Below are positions 19,510-28,300 of a DNA stretch of 64,000 bases, piece after piece. The stretch spans positions 1 through 64,000 of the forward strand of contig CAYVQF010000005.1 in the NCBI GenBank assembly GCA_964454015.1, in the 5' to 3' direction. Made by a program: the position numbers and the translations under genes. Every line of letters starts with the position of its first letter. Position 1 is the stretch's first letter. The stretch is from CAYVQF01 sp964454015 (GTDB taxonomy: Bacteria; Myxococcota_A; Bradymonadia; UBA4248). The notes beneath the pieces are model-generated. The model did no database searches. It was not told the origin of the DNA and saw nothing but the letters and a program-made list of their open reading frames with translations.

Positions 19510-20091
19510 ATGCAAGAGCAGGATCGCGAGGTGCGTGAGCAAAAAGGACAGGGCGGTGAGGAGCGCGGCGCAGCGGGGCATGCGCCCGAGGAAGGGTGCG
19601 CCCCGGCGGAGGTGGGGGGCAGCCAGCCACTAGCCGACGCAGGTGGCGCGGCGAGCCTGGCGGAGCAGGACCAGTGGCGCGAGCGCTGTCTGCGGGTGGC
19701 CGCCGACTTCGACAACTATCGCAAACGGGCGCAGCGGGAGATGGAACAGGCGAAGCGACTCGAGCGCGAGCGGGTGTTGCGGAGCTGGCTCGAAGTGGTG
19801 GATTCGGCTGAGCGCGCTCTCTCGGCCGTGACCGAGGCTGATTCGGTGTGGGCTGAAGGTTTGGCGGGTATGGTGCGGCAGATGGAAGCCGTTCTGCGTG
19901 CCCATGGCGTGCGCAAAGTGGAGGCCGTGGGGCAGCCTTTCGACCCGAACCTGCACGACGCCATCGCCACCGTGCCCAGCGACGCCCAGCCTGACAACCA
20001 TGTCCTTCACGTTGAGCGTGGGGCTTTCGTTTTCGACGACGGTGCGGTACTCCGTCCGGCGCGAGTCGTGGTGGCGCGCCGTCCTCGTTGA
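19510..20091 (+). CDS. grpE: Nucleotide exchange factor GrpE
   Basis: The protein has 193 residues from the ATG at 19510 (GGAAGGG upstream); an in-frame GTG at 19402 would add an Arg-rich stretch and is less likely. GrpE releases ADP from DnaK in the cytosol. The variable acidic N-terminus (~1-55) leads into the coiled-coil RCLRVAADFDNYRKRAQREMEQ, a helical segment with LRSWLEVVDSAERAL, and the beta domain VEAVGQPFDPNLHDAIATVP with a C-terminal VVVARRPR. DnaJ follows after 35 bases. DnaK itself is not in the window. Confidence 0.92.
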   Translation: MQEQDREVREQKGQGGEERGAAGHAPEEGCAPAEVGGSQPLADAGGAASLAEQDQWRERCLRVAADFDNYRKRAQREMEQAKRLERERVLRSWLEVVDSAERALSAVTEADSVWAEGLAGMVRQMEAVLRAHGVRKVEAVGQPFDPNLHDAIATVPSDAQPDNHVLHVERGAFVFDDGAVLRPARVVVARRPR

Positions 20092-20126
20092 GGGGGTGCC
20101 AAAGTAAGAGCGGTGAGGGAGCGGAA

Positions 20127-21107
20127 ATGTCAGTGGAGTACAAAGACTATTACAAGGTGCTCGGCGTGGATCGGAAGGCTTCGGCCGAAGAGATTCAAAA
20201 AGCCTATAAATCTTTGGCGCGTAAGACCCACCCCGATCTCAACCCCGACGATCCCAGCGCCGAGGACCGTTTCAAAGAGATTGGCGAAGCCTATGAGGTG
20301 ATCGGCAACCCAGAGAACCGCAAGCGCTATGACTCCCTGGGGGCGGCGTGGAAGCACGGCCAGCGCTTCGAGCCGCCACCGGGATGGCAGGGGGCGGGCC
20401 GCGATGGGTGGCGCTATGCCAGCACCAACGCCGAGGGTTTTGAGGGCTTCGGGGGCATGAGCGATTTCTTTCGCTCGCTCTTTGGTGGGGGCTTTGGCGG
20501 CTTTGGCCAGCAAGGCGGTGGCCGCGCTGAGGCCTTTGGCAAGGGCTTTCGTTCCGGTTTTGGGCAGCCCTTTACCCAGGCAGGCGCCGATGTCGAGGCC
20601 GAGTTCGAGGTGAGCATCGAAGACCTCTACCACGGCGCGACCAAGACGCTGAGCTATCAGTCCAATGGCCAGACAAGGACGATGAACGTCCGCTTGCCCA
20701 AAGGCGCGCGCGAGGGGACGGTGATCCGTTTGAGCGGACAGGGAGAAGAGGGGATGGGCGGGGCGCCAAGCGGTGATCTGCGCCTCAAGCTCAAGGTCGC
20801 GCCCCACGCCCTCTATGCCCTCAACGGCCATGACCTGAACTTCAAGTTGCGCTTGGCGCCGTGGGAAGCCGCCCTCGGGGCGACTGTGGAAGTGCCGACT
20901 TTGGACGGACAGGTCAACCTCAACGTGCCCGCAGGCGTGCAGAGTGGCCAGCGCTTGCGCTTGGCCGAGAAGGGGCTGCCCCAGAAAAGTGGTCGGGGGG
21001 ATCTCTTTGCCGAGGTTCAGATCGTCGTCCCCAAGCAGGCGAGCGATGCTGAGCGGGCTTTGTGGGAGAAACTGGCCGCAGCGAGTCATTTCAAGGCCCG
21101 AGGCTGA
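20127..21107 (+). CDS. dnaJ: DnaJ-family co-chaperone (CbpA/class B type)
   Basis: The protein has 326 residues from the ATG at 20127 (GAGGGAG upstream). The J domain is at ~5-72 with the essential HPD in RKTHPDLNPDD. A Gly/Phe-rich linker follows (~110-150, SLFGGGFGGFGQQGGG). Two C-terminal beta-sandwich substrate domains follow, with no CxxCxGxG zinc repeats, so it is a class B (CbpA-like) protein. It should stimulate DnaK ATPase and deliver substrates. It is operonic with grpE. Confidence 0.92.
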   Translation: MSVEYKDYYKVLGVDRKASAEEIQKAYKSLARKTHPDLNPDDPSAEDRFKEIGEAYEVIGNPENRKRYDSLGAAWKHGQRFEPPPGWQGAGRDGWRYASTNAEGFEGFGGMSDFFRSLFGGGFGGFGQQGGGRAEAFGKGFRSGFGQPFTQAGADVEAEFEVSIEDLYHGATKTLSYQSNGQTRTMNVRLPKGAREGTVIRLSGQGEEGMGGAPSGDLRLKLKVAPHALYALNGHDLNFKLRLAPWEAALGATVEVPTLDGQVNLNVPAGVQSGQRLRLAEKGLPQKSGRGDLFAEVQIVVPKQASDAERALWEKLAAASHFKARG

Positions 21108-21210
21108 GTGTGCCCATTTGAAACAAGCGGGACATTCATGTCAGCTTTGGCCGCGGTGCGAAACGAGTGACGGCGCGGACTTTGGAAAATTGTTTCATGA
21201 ACTTATGTGG

Positions 21211-21240
21211 TTGCATTTCATGGCATGACTGTGGCATATA
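21211..21240 (+). promoter_or_regulatory. Promoter candidate in the dnaJ-lipoprotein gap
   Basis: TTGCAT (21211-21216), an 18-base spacer and CATATA (21235-21240) lie in an AT-rich patch that contrasts with the GC-rich surroundings. A transcript from here would pass through a hairpin with a T-run before the ORF at 21441. Confidence 0.4.
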
Positions 21241-21256
21241 GGCGGCCCGTCTGCGC

Positions 21257-21305
21257 CGCCGACGCAAGATGCATGACTAAGCGTCGGCGACCGTTGTTTT
21301 TTTTT
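21257..21305 (+). terminator. Hairpin with T-run in the 333-base gap: terminator or leader attenuator
   Basis: CGCCGACGC (21257-21265) pairs perfectly with GCGTCGGCG (21281-21289) around a 15-base loop. Seven bases later comes an uninterrupted run of nine T (21297-21305). It could end the grpE-dnaJ transcript, or control read-through from the promoter just upstream into the lipoprotein gene. The rest of the gap (21306-21440) shows a CTTTGCGCGTAG block shared with the grpE upstream region and otherwise nothing. Confidence 0.5.
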
Positions 21306-21440
21306 GAAGACGGTCTTTGCGCGTAGGCTGCGAGAGTTGAAATGGCTCGCTTGGACCCGCAAGGGCCAACGCGCCTTTGTCCCCAAGGAGGCCAGTCACG
21401 GTGGTCTAGGTCTCCCTTTGACCGAAGAAGGAGTTGTGAG

Positions 21441-22073
21441 ATGGAAATGAAAATGCAATGGAAACGCTTGTTGGCCCTTTTGGCTGCCGTGGCTTTGGTC
21501 TTTGCCGCCAGCGCTTGCGACGATGACAAGAGCGAAAAGAAAACCGACGTGAGTGAGGAGGTGCTGCCTGACGTCATCGAGGAAGTGGACGAAGAGGTCG
21601 AGCCCGACGTGACCGAAGAGGTCGAGCCTGACGTCATCGAAGAGGTCGAGAACGACGTCATCGAAGAGGTCGAGCCGGATGCCATCGAAGAGGTCGAGCC
21701 CGACGTGATCGAAGAGACCACGGACATCATCGATGAAGAAGTCATCGAAATCCCGACGGTGAACGAGAGCTGCGACGAAGCCTCTCTGAGCGCCTGTTTC
21801 GCCAACAGCGACTGTGACGAGGACTTCCGTTGCCAGAACATCGCCGCCGGTGAGGAGGCCATTGCCTGCTGCGTCCAGGCGCCGCGTGGCACGGGCATCA
21901 CGGGCGACGCGTGCAGCAGCGAGAACGAGTGCGCCTCGGGGCTGTGCATCGAGTTCAACGACAACCCCTACCTGTGTGCCGACGAGTGTGATCCCAGCGC
22001 CGACGAGTGCCCTGAGGGCTTCTTCTGCCATGGTTTCATGGCGGTGTGTGTGCCCGATCAGGATGATGAATGA
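21441..22073 (+). CDS. Lipoprotein with tandem acidic octapeptide tether and Cys-rich domain
   Basis: The protein has 210 residues, with AAGGAG upstream. A signal peptide ends in the lipobox ASAC (Cys26). Residues ~35-105 are an acidic tether with five near-perfect EEVEPDVI-type octapeptides. The C-terminal ~100 residues hold about 16 cysteines, including ACFANSDCDEDFRC, CCVQAPRG and CSSENECASGLC. This spacing resembles small disulfide-rich modules of myxobacterial surface proteins. No known enzyme signature is present. The acidic arm probably holds the Cys-rich module away from the membrane (inference). A strong terminator follows. Confidence 0.85.
   Translation: MEMKMQWKRLLALLAAVALVFAASACDDDKSEKKTDVSEEVLPDVIEEVDEEVEPDVTEEVEPDVIEEVENDVIEEVEPDAIEEVEPDVIEETTDIIDEEVIEIPTVNESCDEASLSACFANSDCDEDFRCQNIAAGEEAIACCVQAPRGTGITGDACSSENECASGLCIEFNDNPYLCADECDPSADECPEGFFCHGFMAVCVPDQDDE
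21591..21710 (+). repeat. Five tandem 24-bp units coding an acidic tether
   Basis: Five consecutive 24-base copies of a GAAGAGGTCGAGCCNGACGT-type unit encode EEVEPD(V/A)(I/T). The copies differ at only a few bases, mostly silent. They are in phase with the reading frame, so copy-number change would lengthen or shorten the tether without a frameshift. Confidence 0.85.
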
Positions 22074-22114
22074 CCCCGATCGCGTCACGGTACTGAGGTG
22101 ACGTTATCGCGTGA

Positions 22115-22150
22115 GGGCCGCGCTCCTCGAGGGAGCGCGGCCCTTTTTTT
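22115..22150 (+). terminator. Rho-independent terminator after the acidic lipoprotein
   Basis: GGGCCGCGCTCC (22115-22126) pairs with GGAGCGCGGCCC (22132-22143), followed by seven T. The 12-bp GC-rich stem is one of the strongest terminators in the window. The T-run overlaps the stop codon of the convergent carotenoid gene. Confidence 0.9.
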
Positions 22151-23651
22151 AGCGGTTGAGGAACCAGGCGTCCCGTTGCAGGATCAAGCCGGCCGAGATG
22201 ATGCCTGACTCGTAGATGGTGGGCAGCCCCGAGCCCGGGTGGGTGCCGCCGCCGACCAAGTAGCAGTGCTCCAGGTCATCGAAGTCGTTGTGAGGGCGGA
22301 AGTAGAGCATCTGGGTCAGGTTATGGGCGAGGTTGAAGACCGCCCCTTGGTAGACGTTGTACTTCTGCTCCCAATCGTCGGGGGTGATGATCTTCTCGAC
22401 CTCGATGTGCTGCCGGAGATCCGTGAGGCCGCACCGCCTCTCGACGATGTCGAGGACTTTGTCGCGATAACGCTGGCGAAGGTCGTCCCAAGGGATCTGG
22501 GCTTTGTTGTTGGCGATGGGCACCAGAATGTAAAGCGTCGACTTGCCCGGGGGCGCCAGGCTAGGGTCGGTGACGCTGGCGTTCTGGACGTAGATCGAGG
22601 GATCTTCGGAGAGGACGAAGTCTTCGGCGATTTCGGCGACGTTCTTCTTGTAGTCGGCGGCGAAGAGGATGTTGTGATGGGCGACCTCTTCGTAGACCTT
22701 GTCGAGGCCGAGGTAGATCATGAAGGTGGAGCAAGAGTAATCTTTGCTGGCCACTTTCTTCGGGGCCCAGCGTTTGAGGTGACGGCTGTCGACCAGGTGA
22801 TGCATGGCGTGGCCGAAATCGGCGTTGAGGACGATGTCGTCACCATGTACGGTCTCGCCGTTGGCCAGCCGCAAGCCATAGGCTTTGCCTTTGTTGACCA
22901 ACACTTCCTGGACCGTGGTGTTGAGGTGGATCTTGCCACCGGCTTCTTCGATGACCTTGGCCATGGCATGGGAGATGCGGTTGAGGCCCCCTTTGACGTG
23001 GTGGACACCCCCTTGATGCTCGACGAATCCGATCATGGAGAAGGTCGCAGGGCAGTGCCAGGGCGACATGCCGAGGTACTTGGCTTGGAAGGTGAACGAG
23101 AGCTTGAGCGCTTCTTCTTTGAAGAAGCGACCCAGGTGCTTGTGCAGGCTCAAGTGAGCGTCCAGGTAGGGGATGGCTTTGAGAAAGCGGGGGCGGGTGT
23201 AATCGCGCAGCGAGCCGTAGGGCACCTGGAGGCAGGGGGCAATGCGCTCGATCTTCTTCCCCTCGTATTCCATGAAGGCCTGATACTGGGCATAGGCGCC
23301 AGGGGAGAAGCGTTCCAACTCCGCCCGCATGGTTTCTTGATCCTGTGACGGTGAGAACACCCGTCCGTCAGCGAAATGGAGGCGGTAGAGCGGGTCGAGG
23401 CTCTCGATCTCGAGGTAATCCTCGACCCGTTTGCCCGCGAGCTCGAAAGCCTCTTGCAAGATGTTGAGCATCATCAAGAAAGTCGGTCCCGTGTCAAAAG
23501 TGAAGGGACCGAGCTGGATCCGGGCGTTGCGGCCGCCGACGCTGCTACTCTTCTCAAAGACTTCGACATCGTAGCCTTTGGCGGCCAGAATCATGGCCGC
23601 TGTGAGGCCACCTGGGCCGGCACCGACGACGAGGACGTTCTTTTTGGGCAT
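22149..23651 (-). CDS. crtI: Carotenoid desaturase (phytoene desaturase CrtI/CrtN family)
   Basis: The protein has 500 residues, start chosen at the MPKKN ATG. The N-terminal FAD motif is VLVVGAGPGGLTAAMILAAKG, then VFEKSSSVGGRNARIQLGPF and FDTGPTFLMM. The C-terminal signature is YLVGGGTHPGSGLPTIYESG, typical of CrtI-type desaturases that add double bonds to phytoene or diapophytoene at the membrane. It lies 56 bases downstream of a paralogue on the same strand. Whether it is a C40 or C30 desaturase cannot be told without the synthase gene, which is absent here. Confidence 0.85.
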   Translation of the reverse strand: MPKKNVLVVGAGPGGLTAAMILAAKGYDVEVFEKSSSVGGRNARIQLGPFTFDTGPTFLMMLNILQEAFELAGKRVEDYLEIESLDPLYRLHFADGRVFSPSQDQETMRAELERFSPGAYAQYQAFMEYEGKKIERIAPCLQVPYGSLRDYTRPRFLKAIPYLDAHLSLHKHLGRFFKEEALKLSFTFQAKYLGMSPWHCPATFSMIGFVEHQGGVHHVKGGLNRISHAMAKVIEEAGGKIHLNTTVQEVLVNKGKAYGLRLANGETVHGDDIVLNADFGHAMHHLVDSRHLKRWAPKKVASKDYSCSTFMIYLGLDKVYEEVAHHNILFAADYKKNVAEIAEDFVLSEDPSIYVQNASVTDPSLAPPGKSTLYILVPIANNKAQIPWDDLRQRYRDKVLDIVERRCGLTDLRQHIEVEKIITPDDWEQKYNVYQGAVFNLAHNLTQMLYFRPHNDFDDLEHCYLVGGGTHPGSGLPTIYESGIISAGLILQRDAWFLNR

Positions 23652-23707
23652 GGCTTGCATCCTTCGCTGGGGGTGAGGCCGCACTGCGAGAGGCAGCCTC
23701 AGGGGGG

Positions 23708-25201
23708 TCAGGGGTTGATTGCGGCGAGTATTCGGTCAGCCACGAGCTGACCACAGAGGACGACCATGGGTGTGCCGGCGCCGGGATTGACGCTGCCGCC
23801 GACGAAGTAGAGGTTGCGGTAACGCGTGCTCTGCTTGGGGGCCTTCAAGGAGAAGTTGCGGCGGCGGTCGGAGATCACCCCGTAAATGGCGCCCTTGTTG
23901 GAAAAATACATGCGCTCCAGGTCTTCTGGGAGCAACCGATGACGCGTCACCACGTGCTGGCGCAGGTCCGTCAGCCCCATGCGCTCCAATTTGTCCAGGA
24001 CCCGATCCTCCAGCGCCTGGTAGGCGTCGGCGGTGAAGCCAGGTGATTGGACGTAGGGGATGTGCGGCAAGATCTTGATGATGTCGTGCCCCTCAGGCGC
24101 TAGGCCAGGATCGGTGCGGGTTGGGCACACCAGATAAATCGTCGGATCTTCCGGTAGCTCCTTGCGCCGGTGGATGGCGTCAAAGTGCTCCTTGGGATCG
24201 CGGGAGAAGAAAAAGTTGTGGTGCTGCAAGTCGGGGTAGGTACGGTTGACGCCCAAGTGGAGCACCAAGCCCGAGGCCGCTGGCTCATAGAGGTAGGTAT
24301 CGCGTTTGAGCCACCATCCCTCCTCTTGGAGCAAGCGCTTGTAGGCCGGGATGACCTCCATGTTGGAGACCACGAAGTCGCCGCGAAAAGTCTCGCCCGA
24401 GGCGAGGCGCAAGCCGCTGATGCGCTGGCCCTGTTTCTCCAAGGCCACCACCTCGCTCTCGAGGTGAATCTCCACGCCCAGCTCGCGCAGGAGTTTCTCC
24501 AGGCCACGGGCCAGGTTGTACATGCCCCCCTCGACGTACCACAAGCCCCAGCCGAGCTGCGAGTAAGGCAGGAGATTCATCAAAGCCGGTGCGTCATAGG
24601 ACGAAGAGCCAACGTACTTGATGAAAAAGTCGAGCATGGCCTGCAGGTGGGGTTCACTGACGAAGCGGCGCACCCCTTGGCTCATGCTCGCCAGGGGGTC
24701 AATCCCGGCGTAGATGCGCTGGGCTGACTGCCCTTGGAGAATGTCGCCAACCGTGTCGGCACCACGCTCCAAGTAGGTCTCTTCGGCGAAGCGGTAGAGG
24801 CGGCGCGAGTATTCCATGAAGGACCAATAACCGTGGTCCCCAGGGCCGAGCTGGGCCAACTCCGCCTCCATGAGGCGCATGTCCGAGTGGAGATCCAAGC
24901 GCATCCCATCCTCGAAGAAAGAGCGCCACTGGGGCTGCAACTCGACGAAGCGGACGTAGTCTTCGATGCGCCGATTGGCCCGCGCAAAAACCCGCGCGAA
25001 GAGATGCGGCAGGATGATGATCGAAGGGCCCAGGTCGAAGCTATAGCCGTCCATGGCGGTAAAATTGAGCTTGCCACCCAGCTTGTCGTTCTTCTCGAAG
25101 AGCGTGACTTTGGCACCCGCTGCTGCGAGAGAAGCAGCCGCAGCGAGACCGCCCAGACCACCCCCGACGACGAGAATCTTGGCTTCCACATGGCTACTCA
25201 T
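23708..25201 (-). CDS. Second carotenoid desaturase/oxygenase-family FAD enzyme
   Basis: The protein has 497 residues from the ATG at 25201. FAD motif ILVVGGGLGGLAAAASLAAAG, then LFEKNDKLGGKLN and FDLGPSIIILPHLF. The C-terminal motif is YFVGGSVNPGAGTPMVVLCG. It is a paralogue of the downstream CrtI-like gene, and the pair looks like the two-desaturase sets that act in sequence (CrtI with CrtD, or CrtN with CrtP-like). Its exact step (desaturation, hydroxylation or oxidation of carotenoid ends) is not visible. A TTGCGC-N17-TAGCAT promoter candidate lies upstream. No other pigment gene is nearby. Confidence 0.82.
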   Translation of the reverse strand: MSSHVEAKILVVGGGLGGLAAAASLAAAGAKVTLFEKNDKLGGKLNFTAMDGYSFDLGPSIIILPHLFARVFARANRRIEDYVRFVELQPQWRSFFEDGMRLDLHSDMRLMEAELAQLGPGDHGYWSFMEYSRRLYRFAEETYLERGADTVGDILQGQSAQRIYAGIDPLASMSQGVRRFVSEPHLQAMLDFFIKYVGSSSYDAPALMNLLPYSQLGWGLWYVEGGMYNLARGLEKLLRELGVEIHLESEVVALEKQGQRISGLRLASGETFRGDFVVSNMEVIPAYKRLLQEEGWWLKRDTYLYEPAASGLVLHLGVNRTYPDLQHHNFFFSRDPKEHFDAIHRRKELPEDPTIYLVCPTRTDPGLAPEGHDIIKILPHIPYVQSPGFTADAYQALEDRVLDKLERMGLTDLRQHVVTRHRLLPEDLERMYFSNKGAIYGVISDRRRNFSLKAPKQSTRYRNLYFVGGSVNPGAGTPMVVLCGQLVADRILAAINP

Positions 25202-25244
25202 CGGCTCTTGCCTCTTGAAGTGGCGAACAATTTTCGACTTGTGC

Positions 25245-25273
25245 ATGCTAACTGCGCCTCGAAATCGGCGCAA
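25245..25273 (-). promoter_or_regulatory. Promoter candidate for the carotenoid desaturase pair
   Basis: On the minus strand, TTGCGC (25268-25273), a 17-base spacer and TAGCAT (25245-25250) lie 43 bases before the start at 25201. The -10 is identical to that of the candidate before the response-regulator gene. Confidence 0.45.
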
Positions 25274-25374
25274 GGGTGTGCGTCGCCTCTCCCGTGGATG
25301 TCACTGCCGGGAGCGCTGGGTCAGAGCCCACACGGCAGGGAGTGGCCGGGGCTCCGCCAACCCTGGAGCTGGGC

Positions 25375-28300
25375 TCAGCGCCCGAGTGGGGTGGAAGCCC
25401 CCAGGATCTCTCTCGCTCGGTTGCCCAGCTCGCGGACGCTAAAAGGTTTGGCCAGGAAGTGGCAGTCCTCCGGGGGCCACTCGTCTTGGTTGAGGCTCTG
25501 CTCCGTGTAACCCGAGATGAAGAGCACCTGGATCGCTGGCCGAGACGCGCTGAGGCGTTTGGCTACTTCGAGGCCTCCCATGTACGGCATCACCATGTCC
25601 GTGATGAGTAGGTGAATGGGCCCCGGGTGCTGGAGGGCCAAATCCAGCGCTTCGACGCCATTGGCGGCGAGCAAGACGCGATAGCCGCGCGCCGACAAGG
25701 CGCGCGCGCCGAGCACGCGGATCGCGCTATCATCTTCGACGAAGAGGATGGTTTGGCCATCCACTTGCTCTGGCGCGGCCACGGCGCTGCTGGAGATGGC
25801 TGCGTTGGCGGGGCGTGGAGGGAAGAGGAGATGGACGAAGGTTCCCAAGTCAGGGGCGGACTCCAGCCAGATGTGACCACCACACTGCTGGATGAAGCCG
25901 TAGGTCGTGGCCAAGCCCATGCCCGCGCCGCGTTGCGCCGTGTGGGTGCTGAAGAAGGGCTCGAAGACGTTGGGAATCAGCTCCGGGGCGATGCCTTTGC
26001 CCGTGTCGACGACCTTGAGGCTGACGTAGCTCCCCGGTGGCACCGTTCCGTGCACCGTCCGCAGGGGCTCCTGCAGGTGGGTGTGTTTGGTGTAGACGCT
26101 GATGCGGCCTCCATTGGGCATGGCATCGCGTGCGTTGGCGATCAAGTTGAAGAGCACTTCGTAGATTTGGTCCGTGTCCGCCAAGATCTCGCTGAGATCC
26201 GTGTCGAGACCGGTGCAGACTTCGATCTTGGTCCCGGCCTCTTTTTGCAGGGCTGGGAGGGCCTCGCGGATCAGGGTATTGAGCTGTAGAGGACGCAGCA
26301 CCAAGCCCTGACGGCGGCCAAAGGCGAGAAGCTGCTTGGTGAGGACCGCCGCCTGCTCGGCGGCGTTGCGAATCTCGACGACGTCGCTCTCGGTGCTGGG
26401 GGCGATGGGGCTGTCGAGGACGAAGTTGGCGTAGTTGATGATGATGGTCAGAAGGTTATTGAAGTCATGAGCGATGCCGCCAGCAAGGCGTCCGATGGCC
26501 TCCATCTTATGGCGGTAGTAGCGCTGTTCCTCGCGTTGGCTGATCTCGGTGATGTCCGTGGCATGAAGCAGCAGGGTGTCTGCTGGGACGCGAACGCAGG
26601 TGACGGCGACGCGTCGTTGGTTTTGATCGGCGCCGGTGTTGACCGTGAACTCAACCGTGGCGGTGCCCTCCTCCCAGGCTTCGTTCAGGCATGACGAGAC
26701 CTGTGACTCCAAGAGCCCTGCGGGTTCAATGAGGTTCTGTGTCTGCTGAAAGAGCCCGCGTATCAAGGTGAAAGAGGCAGCCGTGGCGTTGAAGTCGGTG
26801 AGGACAAAGGCGGTGTTGCGCCGGCTGAAGATGTAAGTGGGCAGTGGCAGATGCTGGATGATGGCGCGGGCGCGGCTCTCACTCTCTCGCAACGCCTGAT
26901 TGAGCAGGGAGAGCGCGTGAAAGTCGGCGAGGCGACTGGCCACCATGTGTAGCCAAAAGGTTTCGGCTGGGGAGAAGGTCCCTTCTGCGCTCCCATCGTC
27001 CGTGTCGTGGTCGCGATAGACTTCGATCAAGCCCACGCTGTGGTGGCCGTTCTTGATCTCCGCCTGGGTGCGGGTCGCGGTGGCACGCCAGTGGGGGGAG
27101 TGGATGCGTTCATGCCCAATGGAGACGCATACGTGGACTGAGGCGCTCCCTGAGAAGGCCTCTGCCAAATGGGGCAAGAAAGCCGCCACTTGGTCGTGGA
27201 AGGCGGTCGTGGTCTGGGAAAAAATCTCCGCCATGTGGCGGAAACACTCCAGGCGTTTGGCTTGGCCCGTCAGGTCGTGCTCGAAGTGTTTGCGTTCAGT
27301 GATGTCCGTGATGAAGCCTTCGATGCCCGTGATGTTTTTGTCGGGCCCCACAATGGCGACGCCCTTCTCCCACACCCACTTCCATTCACCAGCAGCAGTG
27401 CATAGGCGGTACTCGATGACGAAAGGCCGCGCCCGAATGGCCGCTTCTTGTACGGCAGCCCACACCCGACGGCGATCATCGGGGTGGATGATTGACGCGA
27501 AAGAGATGGTGGGGTGCTGGGTCAGGGCGTCAGTGGGGTAGCCTGTCAGCTCGCGGCAACCGCGGCTGACGAAATCCATGGGCCAGTCCGGGTGGTTGCT
27601 GCTGCGGTAGGCCATACCTGGGAGGTTGTCCAGGAGGGTGCGGTGATGCTGGAGCTGCTCGGTGAGCTTCTCCTGGGCTGCTCGCTGAGCGCTGATGTCA
27701 TCGAGTGTCAGCAGGACCCGGTGTGCTGTGGTCGAGTGGGACGAAAAGTGTGGCAGGGCCGATACGCGCACCCAGCGGATGGTGTCGATGCTGGCGATGC
27801 GGATGCCCATGACGACGTCGTGGACGGCTTGTGCGTCACGCCCAGCTCGGAGGGCTGGGTGCTCAGAGATGGGCAAGAAAGAGCCATCTTCGCGGAGGAT
27901 CTGCCAGCGGGCGTCGCAGCAGGTGCGACCCAGGAGGTGATGCTTGCTGTCGCCGAGGAGCCGCTCTGCTGCTGAGTTGAGAGAGAGGATGACGCCGGCG
28001 GCGTCGACGACGAGGACGCCCAGCCGGGTGTGGACACAGAAATCCCTAAGGGAGAAGTCGGCGCAGACATGACGCTTTGGCAGGCGGATGTGGCGGCGCA
28101 GTCGGGGGGGCGCGGGCGGGCCGACTTTGGCGCGGGTAGCGTGGAGGCGCACGGCGAGGGTGGCGAAGAAGTGTTGCAGACTCTGTACTTCTTCTGCGGC
28201 CAAGGGGCGAGTGAGGGCGAGATAGGCCGCGCCGTGGCAGCTCTGGGCCGTGGCAATGGGAAAGACGCCGTGCAGCGGGGCAGGGGTGGGCAAGGGGATA

